Origin: Companilactobacillus zhachilii
GTDB lineage: Bacteria > Bacillota > Bacilli > Lactobacillales > Lactobacillaceae
Direction of reading: 5' to 3'
DNA length: 64,000 bases
Assembly (NCBI RefSeq): GCF_003606365.2
Contig: NZ_CP031933.2
Coordinates: forward strand, 2,418,001-2,482,000
In this document: positions 42,558 through 51,042 of the stretch, piece after piece
How the letters are laid out: every line of letters starts with the position of its first letter
How positions within the stretch are numbered: position 1 is the first letter of the stretch
Translations under genes and position numbers: made by a program
The notes under the pieces: model-generated
Seen by the model: only the letters and a program-made list of their open reading frames with translations
Told to the model about the DNA's origin: nothing
The model's database searches: none

Positions 42558-42734
42558 CTAGCCGGAAGGAGTAAGAAATTTGAGTCGCTGTGCAGGTGGC
42601 GTTGGCGCTTTAGCGCCTACACCACGGGACGAGCTTTGAAACTCGCGTACTTTGCGAGGTTCAAAGTCGAGGTCTGAGACCTTGGCTCAGACCGGTCCCC
42701 ACAGCGACTCAAATTTCTTACTCCTGGAGGCGGC
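42558..42734 (+). repeat. Repeat family B, copy 8
   Basis: CTAGCCGGAAGG ... GGAGGCGGC. Closing stem GGAGTAAGAAATTTGAGTCGC / GCGACTCAAATTTCTTACTCC; hairpins GGCGC/GCGCC, CTTTGAAACTCGC/GCGAGGTTCAAAG and GGTCTGAG/CTCAGACC, each changed on both sides relative to other copies. Upstream of the terC promoter. Confidence 0.95.
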
Positions 42735-42820
42735 TCATTTATCCCCATCAAAACTGTCAACATATGATATAATCTGGTATTATCGAAATAAGAAATCAAA
42801 TAGAAAGCAAGGAATACTGA

Positions 42821-43585
42821 TTGAATGCACTTGTAAATATGTATGGTCCATTCTTTGATCTTCATAACTGGGCAACGGTTATCGAATCGGGGGAAGATTG
42901 GTTAATTATTTTATCGTTAGTCGTTATGGAATGTATGTTGTCAGTTGATAATGCCGTCGTTTTGGCCGCGCAGACACAATCATTGCCTAACAAAGTAGAA
43001 CAAGAAAAGTCGCTTTTCTATGGACTCTTCGGTGCTTACATCTTTAGATTTTTAGTTATCGGAATCGGAGTTTACTTAATCGACTTCTGGTGGATTAAGG
43101 TGCTAGGCGCCGGCTACTTATTCTATCTCTTCTTAAAACATTTCTTCTTTAGCAAGAAACAGCCTACCGAAGCTCCAACTAAGCATAAAGAAAATGCTTT
43201 GGAAAAGCATCTGCACATTTCTCGTTTTTGGCAAGTTGTTATCTCAATTGAATTAATGGATATCGTCTTCTCAATTGATTCTGTTTTAGCTTCATTAGCC
43301 GTTTCAAGCAACCCAGTTATCGTTTTGATTGGTGGTATGATTGGTATTTTAGCAATGCGTGGAATCGCTGAAATGATTATGGGACTTATGAGTAAGATTC
43401 CAGAATTAAACGGTATGGCTTACTTTTTAATTCTCTTCATCTCAATCAAATTGTTCCTATCAATTCCCGCAATTGATATTGAAATTCCGAACTTAGTCTT
43501 CGTTGGTGTCTTAATTGGAGCTATCATTGTAACTTTGATTATTCACCAAATTAATAATAACCGCGCTCCAAAGAGCAAAAAATAA
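42821..43585 (+). CDS. TerC-family membrane protein
   Basis: YkoY/YceF-type TerC protein, implicated in Mn2+ efflux to exported enzymes and tellurite resistance. 254 aa, seven helices; signature acidic positions in MECMLSVDNAVVLA and ELMDIVFSIDSVLA. TTG start 7 nt after AAGGA. Extended -10 TGATATAAT upstream near 42765. Relatives are often under the yybP-ykoY Mn2+ riboswitch, but the leader here is too short and shows none. MntH lies 680 bp upstream on the same strand. Confidence 0.88.
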   Translation: MNALVNMYGPFFDLHNWATVIESGEDWLIILSLVVMECMLSVDNAVVLAAQTQSLPNKVEQEKSLFYGLFGAYIFRFLVIGIGVYLIDFWWIKVLGAGYLFYLFLKHFFFSKKQPTEAPTKHKENALEKHLHISRFWQVVISIELMDIVFSIDSVLASLAVSSNPVIVLIGGMIGILAMRGIAEMIMGLMSKIPELNGMAYFLILFISIKLFLSIPAIDIEIPNLVFVGVLIGAIIVTLIIHQINNNRAPKSKK

Positions 43586-43719
43586 GGCTGTAACAACAAT
43601 ATTATTGCCTTTAAACATTCACTTTTTCCGCTTAAAACAAAAGGCGTCAGCAATCCAAAATCGGATTACTGGCGTCTTTTGCCTTAATACTCGAAAACTG
43701 AACATGTTTTGTTCCACTA
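43586..43719 (+). repeat. Repeat family A, copy 7 (internal deletion)
   Basis: Lacks the GCAGCATAAACGTGGAACAAAACATAG stretch; starts TAACAACAATATTATTG. Inner stem AAAGGCGTCAG/CTGGCGTCTTT, then right arm to GTTTTGTTCCAC. Confidence 0.88.
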
Positions 43720-45123
43720 TCATTTTTTATTTTGTAATTTTGAATGTTTTAATCCATATGCAAAGTAAACGACAATTCCTATTGCAATCCAGATACCAAC
43801 ACTAATCTTAGAAATAGTTGGCAACATCAATAAGAAATACAAGCTGGCTAAACCAGCTAAAATTGGTAAAAATGGATACCAAGGCATTTTGAATCCGTCA
43901 TTTGGAATATCTTTTCGCTTACGTAATTTGATAATACCAAAGGAAATGAAAACAAACGCCAACAGGGTTCCGGCATTGATAAGTGACGTTAATTCCGTCA
44001 AAGGTACTAATCCAGCAAAGAATGCTTGGACAATTGTTGCTACCCAAACGGCATTCTTAGGCACAGAGAATTTAGTATCGACCTCACCCATTTTCTCGGG
44101 TAACAAGCCATCACGTCCTAATGCATAAACCAATCGAGAGCCACCAAAGAACATGGTCAATAATGATGTAAAGATACCAACTAAGGCACCAACCGTAATC
44201 AACTTATTCCAAGTGTCTAGATGCACAACTTTTAACGCATAAGCCGCTGGATCATCAACGTTTAAATCTTTATAGTTAACGATACCTGTCAAAACAAATG
44301 AAAAACCAACGTACAAGATTACAGCAACGACGACTGTTCCCAAAACTCCACGGACAACATCTTTTTTAGGATTGATTGTTTCCGCCGAATTGGCAGCCAA
44401 AGCATCAAAGCCGACAAAGGCAAAGAAAACGGTGGCCGTAGCTGTTGAAATACCACCCATGCCGAAAGGTTGTGTATGGAACTGTTTAGGATAAAATGGA
44501 ACATAATTTTTAGTATTAATGTAAAAAGCCCCTACAATGATAAACAAAATAATAATAGCAACTTTAATTAATACGGCGACATTTTCTACCTTCTTAGAAA
44601 GGCTAGCTCCCTGTAAAATAATGAAAGCAATCAATAAAACAATCAAGGTAGCTGAAAGATTGATCACACCACCTTCAAGTGGTCCATTTGCCAAAAATTT
44701 AGGCATGTTTAAACCAAATGCACCTAAGATATTATTATTAAAATAAGATGCAAACCCAACTGCTTCCGCAGAAACAGTCAAAAAATATTCCAGAATTAAA
44801 GCCCAGCCTAGAATCCAACCAATAATTTCTCCATAAATAACTGCTCCAAAGGAATAGGCTGATCCGGCAACTGGCATTGCTGATGAAAATTCAGCGTAAG
44901 CCATCCCCACAAAACCAGAAACAATCGCGGCAATCAAAAAAGCAATCGTTACAGCCGGTCCGGCATGAAGTGCAGCCTCATGTCCGGGTAAAATAAAAAT
45001 ACCTGTACCAATTACAGCACCAATTCCCAAAGAAAGCAGATCCTTGGCGCCAAGTGTTCGTGTCAATCTAGAATCAGCTTCTAAATACGTATCGACCGAT
45101 TCTTTTTTAAAGACGTTCTTCAT
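43720..45123 (-). CDS. APC-family amino acid permease (YfnA/CAT-like)
   Basis: Proton-coupled amino acid importer, 467 aa, twelve helices. N-terminal LTRTLGAKDLLSLGIGAVIGTGIFILPGHEAALHAGPAV is typical of the cationic amino acid transporter group; later FFAFVGFDALAANSAETINPKKD and GSRLVYALGRDGLLPE. AAGGAG precedes the ATG. Single gene; substrate not predictable. Confidence 0.9.
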   Translation of the reverse strand: MKNVFKKESVDTYLEADSRLTRTLGAKDLLSLGIGAVIGTGIFILPGHEAALHAGPAVTIAFLIAAIVSGFVGMAYAEFSSAMPVAGSAYSFGAVIYGEIIGWILGWALILEYFLTVSAEAVGFASYFNNNILGAFGLNMPKFLANGPLEGGVINLSATLIVLLIAFIILQGASLSKKVENVAVLIKVAIIILFIIVGAFYINTKNYVPFYPKQFHTQPFGMGGISTATATVFFAFVGFDALAANSAETINPKKDVVRGVLGTVVVAVILYVGFSFVLTGIVNYKDLNVDDPAAYALKVVHLDTWNKLITVGALVGIFTSLLTMFFGGSRLVYALGRDGLLPEKMGEVDTKFSVPKNAVWVATIVQAFFAGLVPLTELTSLINAGTLLAFVFISFGIIKLRKRKDIPNDGFKMPWYPFLPILAGLASLYFLLMLPTISKISVGIWIAIGIVVYFAYGLKHSKLQNKK

Positions 45124-45308
45124 GAGTTTTTCTCCTTAAAACTGCATAACCTAAATTACACTAAGTCTAAAGTCTACTACAAATTTTTTTATGAAAAAAG
45201 GTATTTTGTGCAGAAAACGTAAACAATTGTTCAATTTTAGTTCACATAAACAAGTGTATTGAGTTATTCCTCAACTAAGAATATAAAAATGGTTAATAAA
45301 GCAACTGG

Positions 45309-45476
45309 TTTCACAAAACTACCACTATCTTTAAACATGCAGAAACATGCAGCATAAACGTGTGACAAAACATAGCTTTTTCCGCTTAAACCAAACGAGA
45401 CTAGCAATCCAAAATCGGATTACTAGTCTCGTTTGCCTTAATGCTCGAAAGCTGACCATGTTTTGTCACACTCTCT
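45309..45476 (+). repeat. Repeat family A, copy 8
   Basis: Outer arms GTGTGACAAAACATAGC / CATGTTTTGTCACAC and inner stem CGAGACTAG/CTAGTCTCG, both compensated. Contains a 10-bp tandem duplication AAACATGCAG. Confidence 0.92.
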
Positions 45477-46317
45477 ATCTACCATCCGTCCGAAATTTGG
45501 TTGGTGCAACGCCGGTATATTTTTTAAACGTTTGGCTGAAATAGCTTAGCCGGGTGAATCCTAAAGCATCGGAAATATCGTTGACACTTTTATCAGACTC
45601 TTTCAAAAGAATCATCGCCTTTTGCACTTTTCTGGCATTCAGATACACTGAAAAACTCAAACCAGTTTCGCGCTTAAACAATTTGCTGAAATAGTAGTCT
45701 GATAAATAAACCTTACTAGACACTTGATCAAGCGTTAGTCGTTTATTAAGGTTGCTATCAATATATTCGATTGCAGAAATAATGGAACTGTTCGACGTTG
45801 ACATTACTTTAATTTGTTGCAAAGCGTGTCCTTCACTATCAGATAATTCATCGATCGCGTCATTAACATCTATAGCATACCTGATTACAAAGTTATCGAT
45901 ACCGCGATCCTTAATCACTAGTTTAGAAACACTTTCCACCATATTTCTCAAAAAGAAAACATGTTCTTGCAGTTTCTGCATTATTTGCAAATGTTCATTA
46001 TTAGTTCCCTTTTTGATATCTTGTGCAACGCAAACTTTGCCGACCCGTTGATTAATACTGGCTATTCTCAACGGCGCGTCGGCATATTCGATATTATACT
46101 TAAATTTATTGACACTCAGTTTGGACAAATCAGTCATTTTATTCATCCTAGTTAACGCACTGCCCTCTGCCAATTCACCAAAAATCCCCGCCTGCAAATG
46201 ATCGTCGTTGCCTAGAACAAAGACTGCAATATCATTTGTCTGCGCATAGGATTGCAATAGGTGAATAATGACCTTTTCGTTACTAGATAATAACGACTGC
46301 AAATCAAATTCTTCCAT
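45475..46317 (-). CDS. AraC-family regulator with PocR-like N-terminal domain
   Basis: Transcriptional regulator, 280 aa. Sensory half (1-170) with VFVLGNDDHLQAGIF and VGKVCVAQDIK; C-terminal double helix-turn-helix (about 180-278) with LTLDQVSSKVYLSDYYFSKLFKRETGLSFSVYL and GFTRLSYFSQTFKKYTGVAPTKFR. ATG preferred, a GTG two codons upstream is possible; neither has a strong ribosome site. PocR-type proteins control propanediol/glycerol use elsewhere; no such genes are here. Repeat A overlaps its stop. Confidence 0.85.
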   Translation of the reverse strand: MEEFDLQSLLSSNEKVIIHLLQSYAQTNDIAVFVLGNDDHLQAGIFGELAEGSALTRMNKMTDLSKLSVNKFKYNIEYADAPLRIASINQRVGKVCVAQDIKKGTNNEHLQIMQKLQEHVFFLRNMVESVSKLVIKDRGIDNFVIRYAIDVNDAIDELSDSEGHALQQIKVMSTSNSSIISAIEYIDSNLNKRLTLDQVSSKVYLSDYYFSKLFKRETGLSFSVYLNARKVQKAMILLKESDKSVNDISDALGFTRLSYFSQTFKKYTGVAPTKFRTDGR

Positions 46318-46344
46318 AATCACTAGCCAACCAATCTACAATAT

Positions 46345-46704
46345 TTAAATTTTTGAATTTAGATATTCCATTAGGACTACTGCATCATTGTGTTCCTGAT
46401 CTTTAGCACTATACAAGATAAGAACATCTTGTGTCTTTAGAGCTTCTGTTAGGCTTGTCAAAAACTCATCTGTATAAGGATTAGTTTTGATTTCTGCTAA
46501 ATACTTGCTCTTGAATTCAGCATATTTCTCGGGGTCATGTCCAAACCACTTTCTCAAGTCAGCTGATGGAGCAATTTCCTTGGCCCACAAATCTAAATCA
46601 GCTCTTACTTTAGACATTCCACGAGGCCAAAGTCGATCCACAAGAACTCGGTAGCCTGATGGCAAATCTTTATCATAAATCCGCTTCAAAATCAATTTAG
46701 TCAT
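46345..46704 (-). CDS. DUF488 family protein
   Basis: Soluble protein of unknown function, 119 aa from the ATG after AGAAGG. Family marks: RIYD...GYRVLVDRLWPRGMSK, LWAKEIAPSADLRKWFGHDPEKYAEF, LILYSAKDQEHNDAVVL. Starts 27 bp downstream of nothing else on its strand; the AraC gene follows 27 bp later. Confidence 0.9.
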   Translation of the reverse strand: MTKLILKRIYDKDLPSGYRVLVDRLWPRGMSKVRADLDLWAKEIAPSADLRKWFGHDPEKYAEFKSKYLAEIKTNPYTDEFLTSLTEALKTQDVLILYSAKDQEHNDAVVLMEYLNSKI

Positions 46705-46781
46705 TTTAACTAACCTTCTTTTCACCAATTTAATTGTATCACATCAATTACCGTTTGCTTTTTGTTAATTTTTTGCCAAAT

Positions 46782-46842
46782 TTAGCACTCGACAATTAAG
46801 AGTGCTAAATTCTTGAACTTCCGTTCGAATGGGTCTTATAAT
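46782..46842 (+). promoter_or_regulatory. CIRCE operator and promoter of hsp20
   Basis: Perfect CIRCE: TTAGCACTC-N9-GAGTGCTAA at 46782-46808, the HrcA binding site. It is followed by TTGAAC (46813-46818), 18 nt, TATAAT (46837-46842). The operator lies just upstream of the -35. Confidence 0.95.
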
Positions 46843-46876
46843 GTATTTGTAATGAAGGGAAAGGAAGTAACGATAT

Positions 46877-47314
46877 ATGACAAATGAAATTATGGATCGT
46901 AACAATTTGATGAGAAACTGGTTCAACAATGATTCTTGGATGAACAATTTACCATCTATATTTGACAACAATTTCCCAGAAGATTCAACACTAAAGACAG
47001 ATATTAAGGAAACAGATAAAGACTATGAAGTTCATGTAGATATGCCCGCTTTTGATAAGAAGGATATCGACATCAACTATAATAACGATGTTTTAACGGT
47101 TAGTGGTCACCGTGACAGTTTCAATGATCACAACGACAAGAATGGCGACATGATCATGAGTGAACGTTCAAGCGGCCGTGTTATGAGACAATATCATTTA
47201 CCAGCAGTTGATATGAATAATATCAAAGCAAATTATGATAACGGTGTTTTGAAGATCAACCTTCCAAAGATGGAAAAGAAGACTGATTCAGGCCATCACA
47301 TCGATATCGACTAA
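46877..47314 (+). CDS. Small heat-shock protein Hsp20
   Basis: ATP-independent holdase chaperone, 145 aa. Alpha-crystallin domain (about 40-135) with LKTDIKETDKDYEVHVDMPAFDKKDIDI and the C-terminal GVLKINLPK motif; tail EKKTDSGHHIDID. GGGAAAGGAAG precedes the ATG. HrcA/CIRCE control predicts heat induction. A long perfect hairpin follows the stop. Confidence 0.95.
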   Translation: MTNEIMDRNNLMRNWFNNDSWMNNLPSIFDNNFPEDSTLKTDIKETDKDYEVHVDMPAFDKKDIDINYNNDVLTVSGHRDSFNDHNDKNGDMIMSERSSGRVMRQYHLPAVDMNNIKANYDNGVLKINLPKMEKKTDSGHHIDID

Positions 47315-47326
47315 TATGTCGCTTTA

Positions 47327-47377
47327 GATTAGTTAAGATTTCATTCTTAAACTACATTGATGAAATCTTAACTAATC
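47327..47377 (+). repeat. 18-bp perfect inverted repeat after hsp20
   Basis: GATTAGTTAAGATTTCAT, 15-nt loop, ATGAAATCTTAACTAATC. No T-run follows, so it is not a standard terminator; possibly an mRNA 3' stabiliser. Confidence 0.8.
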
Positions 47378-47494
47378 CACAGCTAGATATTTTCTAACTG
47401 GTATAGAAATTAAGCTTGTTTTGTCACAACACTTTTAAACTTGCGACTTTAAAATATTGATTTAACTTCGACTTTTTAAAATAAGCATTTTTTA

Positions 47495-47540
47495 AATCCG
47501 ATTTTTCAGATGTTATCATTTGGAAAACCGGATTTTTTTA
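47495..47540 (+). terminator. Possible distal terminator of hsp20
   Basis: AAATCCGATTTT ... GAAAACCGGATTTTTTTA, a hairpin with T-run about 180 bp after the stop. Confidence 0.5.
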
Positions 47541-47612
47541 ATTTTATTTTTAAAATATTAAATAAAAATGCAATTGTTTTAAATATGATTTTGTTCGAAC
47601 TTATATATATAT

Positions 47613-47791
47613 GCCGGCAGCGAGAGTAAGAAATTTGGGCTGCTGTGGGGACCGCCTGGAGCCAAGGTCTCCAGGCTCGATTTTGAACTTCGAGAAGACC
47701 ACTCGAATTTCAAAACTCGTCCCGTGGTGTAGGTGCTAAAGCACCAACGCCACCTGCACTGCTGCCCAAATTTCTTGCTCTCGTTGCCTAG
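47613..47791 (-). repeat. Repeat family B, copy 9
   Basis: Inverted orientation. Closing stem AGAGTAAGAAATTTGGGCTGC / GCTGCCCAAATTTCTTGCTCT; hairpins CCTGGAG/CTCCAGG, TTTTGAACTTCGAG/CTCGAATTTCAAAA (GAG/CTC where others have GCG/CGC), GGTGC/GCACC. Confidence 0.93.
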
Positions 47792-47900
47792 TGTATTTAT
47801 CCTTGGGTATTTCTTAAAGGATATGGAGTGACTACTAATCATCGATAATTTAACCATTGTATTCATTTGAGTTATAAAACAAAAAAATACAACTAATACT

Positions 47901-48065
47901 CTAGACGGAGGATGGGAGTGATGGAGGTCAGCAGTGAAAGTGGCGTAAAGGTTTTAGCCTTTACACAGTGGACGTCTTTTGAAATTTGCGATTTATGCGA
48001 AGTTCAAAAGCGAGTCTGAAGACCTTCGGTCCCACAGCAGACCTCCACCGCTCCCGCCCAGAGTC
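47901..48065 (+). repeat. Repeat family B, copy 10 (divergent)
   Basis: CTAGACGGAGG; closing stem GGGAGTGATGGAGGTC / GACCTCCACCGCTCCC. Hairpins AAAGG/CCTTT, TTTTGAAATTTGC.../GCGAAGTTCAAAA and a shortened TCTGAAGACCTTCGGT. Confidence 0.88.
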
Positions 48066-48146
48066 AGCATCCTATAAAACCAACTTCACAGAATCTTCAC
48101 ATTTTCAGAATAGTTAATTCATAAAGATTCAGTAGTATAGACATTG

Positions 48147-48243
48147 TAGATAAGAGATATAAGTAATCCCTTTTCTCACCCCCTATAACATATATATTTA
48201 ATCCCCTAAATTAAAAAACACCTTTCCCCGAGGTGTTTTTTTA
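48147..48243 (+). ncRNA. C-rich small RNA 1 of a paralogous set
   Basis: -10 TATAGA at 48136-48141, preceded by TTCACAGAATC-TTCACATTTTC direct repeats (11-bp period). Predicted RNA: GTAGATAAGAGA..TCTCA, then the unpaired CACCCCCTATAACA and AATCCCCTAAA blocks, then terminator AAAACACC-tttccccga-GGTGTTTTTTT with a CCCC loop. Near-identical in layout to RNA 3. Confidence 0.8.
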
Positions 48244-48284
48244 TGCTTTTTAAGTACCTGCCGGTAGTAGTTGAGCAAAAAATA

Positions 48285-48345
48285 AGCTATACTAATAAAT
48301 GCAGAGTGGATTTTTTCCACTCTCATGGGATGCAGTGAATTTTTG
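48285..48345 (+). other. Isolated stem-loops between small RNAs 1 and 2
   Basis: GAGTGGA-tttttt-TCCACTC, followed by GCAG...CTGC. A TATACT lies just upstream (48292-48297 region) but with no good -35. Could be a fourth RNA or the leader of RNA 2. Confidence 0.3.
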
Positions 48346-48469
48346 CTGCAAAAGGACAAAAGAATTTATAAACTAAAAAAAGACTTATCAAAACTGGGCT
48401 ATCCAAGATTCAAATAATTTTTAATTTAAACAATAATAACTTCATGATAAGCCTGTGATTATAAACCGT

Positions 48470-48560
48470 AGATTAGAGACAACGACTCTATTCTCATCCC
48501 CCCTATCAACAATATTCAATCCCCTTAAAAAGGCATCCTTCCCCAAGGATGCCTTTTTTG
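48470..48560 (+). ncRNA. C-rich small RNA 2 of a paralogous set
   Basis: Same plan as the other two: GTAGATTAGAGA, TCTCATCCCCCCTATC, TTCAATCCCCTTAA, terminator AAGGCATCC-ttcccca-AGGATGCCTTTTTT. Promoter unclear (TATAAA at 48460-48465); no TTCACA repeats upstream. Confidence 0.7.
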
Positions 48561-48731
48561 CTGTCTTATTTAAGATTCAATTTACTTATTTGCGTGATGC
48601 TAATTTATCTCTTGACTACAAATTTAAAGTTACTTTTAAAATCAAAACATACTCCATCTCTTATAATCCCGGTTATTAATGACATAATAATACTTAAAAT
48701 TATTCACTCTCGATTCAAAATAAAGAGTAAA

Positions 48732-48764
48732 TTAGCCGGAAAGAGTCAGAAATTTTGGAGGTGG
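48732..48764 (+). repeat. Repeat family B, internal-deletion derivative
   Basis: TTAGCCGGAAAGAGTCAGAAATTTT joined directly to GGAGGTGG: only the two ends remain, as if the hairpin body was lost by slippage. Confidence 0.8.
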
Positions 48765-48791
48765 AACATTTAACTGCCACACGTTTATATA

Positions 48792-49742
48792 TTACTTAAT
48801 CAACGTCCCTCGTAAAATAAATTCAGAAGGAATCGATTTTTTAACAACATCTTTCTCAAAAATAGACCAAAAAGCATATTCACCAATTTCTTTTAACTTA
48901 TGATCAATCGTCGAAAAATTCATCAAATGACTATAGTCTAAGTTTTCTTGACCAATAACGGGTATTTCCAAATTCATAAGTTGCAATTGTTTTAAAACAC
49001 CAGCTGCAATTTGGTCACTATTAGCGAAAATCACTTGTAAATCAGGGTCTCTTTTAACCAAATACTTAGCTGCTTTAATACCCTCATCATATCCTTGGGC
49101 ACCCATGTACAAATGCTTAGCATCCATTTTTCGACCATAAGCTTTTTCAAAAGCCTCCTTGGTTTGCTTTGTGGATTGGCTATATTTTTCACTGCGACTG
49201 AGCGTAACGCCGATATGCTGAAATTTTAATCGCTTTAACAAATCAAAAACCTTCAAATATGATTCTTCACGGTTTGTATAAGCACAAGAAATCGGATAAT
49301 CAAACGTATCTTCACAGCATGTAATGGTCCCATATTGACGATATTCTAAAATCTTATCAAAAGAAATAGTCCGTGATGTAAAAATCAAACCATCAAACGA
49401 CTGATGTTTCAACATTTCTAAGTATTTTATTTCATCCTTAGCGTTATAATCAGATGGCAACAAAGTGACCTGATAATTCTCCCTAAAAGCCGCCTTAGTA
49501 ATGGCCGAAACTAATTTTTGAAAATAAGGAATATCAATATATGGCAAAACGACACCAACCATATGTGTCTTACCAGTACTCAAAGCACGAGCCACATCAT
49601 TAGGATGATAGTCCAATTCTTCCATTGCACGAATAATCTCTTTTTTAGTATCATCAGCAACATAACTGCGATGATTAATAACCCGAGAAACCGTTGAAAC
49701 AGAATGACCAGAAAGTTTGGCAACATCACGAATATTTGACAT
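48792..49742 (-). CDS. LacI-family regulator
   Basis: Sugar-responsive repressor, 316 aa from the ATG after GGGAGTG (MSNIRDVAKLSGHSVSTVSRVINHRSYV). N-terminal LacI helix-turn-helix (3-25) with hinge ARALSTGKTHMVGVVLP, then a periplasmic-binding-protein-like domain (60-316). No sugar genes adjoin it, so its regulon lies elsewhere. About 590 bp upstream are occupied by repeat B and small RNA 3. Confidence 0.92.
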   Translation of the reverse strand: MSNIRDVAKLSGHSVSTVSRVINHRSYVADDTKKEIIRAMEELDYHPNDVARALSTGKTHMVGVVLPYIDIPYFQKLVSAITKAAFRENYQVTLLPSDYNAKDEIKYLEMLKHQSFDGLIFTSRTISFDKILEYRQYGTITCCEDTFDYPISCAYTNREESYLKVFDLLKRLKFQHIGVTLSRSEKYSQSTKQTKEAFEKAYGRKMDAKHLYMGAQGYDEGIKAAKYLVKRDPDLQVIFANSDQIAAGVLKQLQLMNLEIPVIGQENLDYSHLMNFSTIDHKLKEIGEYAFWSIFEKDVVKKSIPSEFILRGTLIK

Positions 49743-49937
49743 AAATTTCACTCCCATATTTAATTTGTTTTCGCATATCGTAACAATAAGTTTTAAGCAA
49801 AATTTGAGGATAGTATATTATTAGATGATAATTTCAACGACCAAAATTTAAATAATCAATTTCAAATCTCTGTATCATTGTCATTTACGGTGTCACATTA
49901 GATAAATCAATTTATCATCTATTACTTCTAAAACAAA

Positions 49938-50114
49938 CTAGTCACTAGGAGCCAGAAATTTGGGCAGCAGTGACGGTGGCGTTAGGGCTTTAGCCCTTAC
50001 GCCACGGGACGACTTTTGAAATTCGCGTTCTTTGCGAAGTTCAAAATCGAGACCTGAGACCTTGGCTCAGGTCGGTCCCCACAGCAGCCTAAATTTCTGG
50101 CTCCTAGTGACGGC
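49938..50114 (+). repeat. Repeat family B, copy 12 (best-paired)
   Basis: Closing stem GTCACTAGGAGCCAGAAATTT(G)GGC / GCC(T)AAATTTCTGGCTCCTAGTGAC extends beyond 25 pairs. Hairpins GTGGCGT.AGGGC/GCCCT.ACGCCAC, TTTTGAA.TTCGC/GCGAA.TTCAAAA, GACCTGAG/CTCAGGTC, enclosed by GGGAC/GTCCC. Confidence 0.95.
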
Positions 50115-50159
50115 ATAACACCGTTACAACCAAATTATTTACTTTTTAATGAAAAAAAT

Positions 50160-50218
50160 CAAAATTCATAATTTCTTCACATTTTCAAAATATTTGATTC
50201 ACACTTATTCAGTATAGT
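50160..50218 (+). promoter_or_regulatory. Promoter of small RNA 3 with 11-bp direct repeats
   Basis: TTCATAATTTC-TTCACATTTTC (period 11), 30 bp on the -10 TATAGT (50213-50218), no good -35. The arrangement suits an OmpR-type activator. Confidence 0.55.
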
Positions 50219-50224
50219 ATTAGT

Positions 50225-50326
50225 TGTAGATGAGAGATAAGAAATCTCATCTCATCCCCCCTATAACATATATATTTAATCCCCTAAAAAATTAAAAGAA
50301 CACCTTCCCCGGGTGTTCTTTTTTTG
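50225..50326 (+). ncRNA. C-rich small RNA 3 of a paralogous set
   Basis: Predicted about 100 nt: hairpin GATGAGA/TCTCATC, unpaired CATCCCCCCTATAACA and AATCCCCTAAAA, terminator AAAGAACACC-ttcccc-GGGTGTTCTTTTTTT. Converges on menG, which ends 3 bp beyond and can use the same hairpin. Confidence 0.8.
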
Positions 50327-50328
50327 TG

Positions 50329-51033
50329 CTATTTTTCAGCAGCATGAATGGCAGCGGCTTTAAACATCAAATCATCAACGGTAATATTTTTAAAACCTAC
50401 CTCCCGCATCATTTCTACTAACCGTTTAATACTGACAAACTTGTTCACTGAATCATCCAAATATTGATACTCGGATTGACTCTTAGCAAAAACTCTTCCC
50501 ATTAATGGCATTAATCGATTGAAATATAACTGCCAACCGATTTTGATAACTGGCGTTTCGACTTTATACGCCTCTAAACAGATTAGCTGTCCACCAGGTT
50601 TTAAAACTCGATAAATTTCTTGCAAAACTTTGTCCGCATCGGGAACGTTTCGTAATCCAAATCCTATAGTAACAACGTCAAAACTCGCATCTTGGTAACG
50701 TAAATTCATCGCATCACCAATTTCCAGATTGATGTTAGTTGCCTCAGAATTACTTACTTTGTGTTGAGCAATCTTCAACATTTCTTGACTAAAATCCATG
50801 CCCACAACTCGACTGTGAGGATATATTTTAGCCAACATGATGGTCCAATCGGCTGTTCCGCAACAAAGATCCAAAATTTTATCTGGACCTACTGTGATTT
50901 TAGCAGTTGCTTTTTGACGCCATTTTTGATGAGTTCCCAAACTCATTATGGTGTTCAACTTATCATAATTGCCAGCAATCGTATTGAAAGTCTTTTTTAC
51001 GTTTGCTTCTGGTACTTTATTTGTCAGTCCCAT
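50329..51033 (-). CDS. menG: Demethylmenaquinone methyltransferase (MenG/UbiE family)
   Basis: SAM-dependent C-methyltransferase of quinone synthesis. 234 aa; UbiE signatures FNTIAGNYDKLNTIMSLGTHQKWR, the SAM motif ILDLCCGTADWTIML, FGLRNVPDADKVLQEIYRVLKPGG. AGAGGTTAATT precedes the ATG. It starts 9 bp after the phosphatase gene in one operon. No other menaquinone genes are in the window; partial menaquinone pathways are common in lactobacilli. Confidence 0.92.
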   Translation of the reverse strand: MGLTNKVPEANVKKTFNTIAGNYDKLNTIMSLGTHQKWRQKATAKITVGPDKILDLCCGTADWTIMLAKIYPHSRVVGMDFSQEMLKIAQHKVSNSEATNINLEIGDAMNLRYQDASFDVVTIGFGLRNVPDADKVLQEIYRVLKPGGQLICLEAYKVETPVIKIGWQLYFNRLMPLMGRVFAKSQSEYQYLDDSVNKFVSIKRLVEMMREVGFKNITVDDLMFKAAAIHAAEK

Positions 51034-51042
51034 AATTAACCT

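Noticed and set aside
42735..42820. yybP-ykoY Mn2+ riboswitch before terC
   Set aside because: Expected from the family, but the promoter lies only about 50 nt before the start and no aptamer motifs are present.
42652..42858. ORFs on both strands within repeat B copies (for example 42652-42858, 7663-7884, 47579-47866, 49.9 kb)
   Set aside because: They arise from the GC-richer hairpins; they have no ribosome sites and are not in the same frame in other copies.
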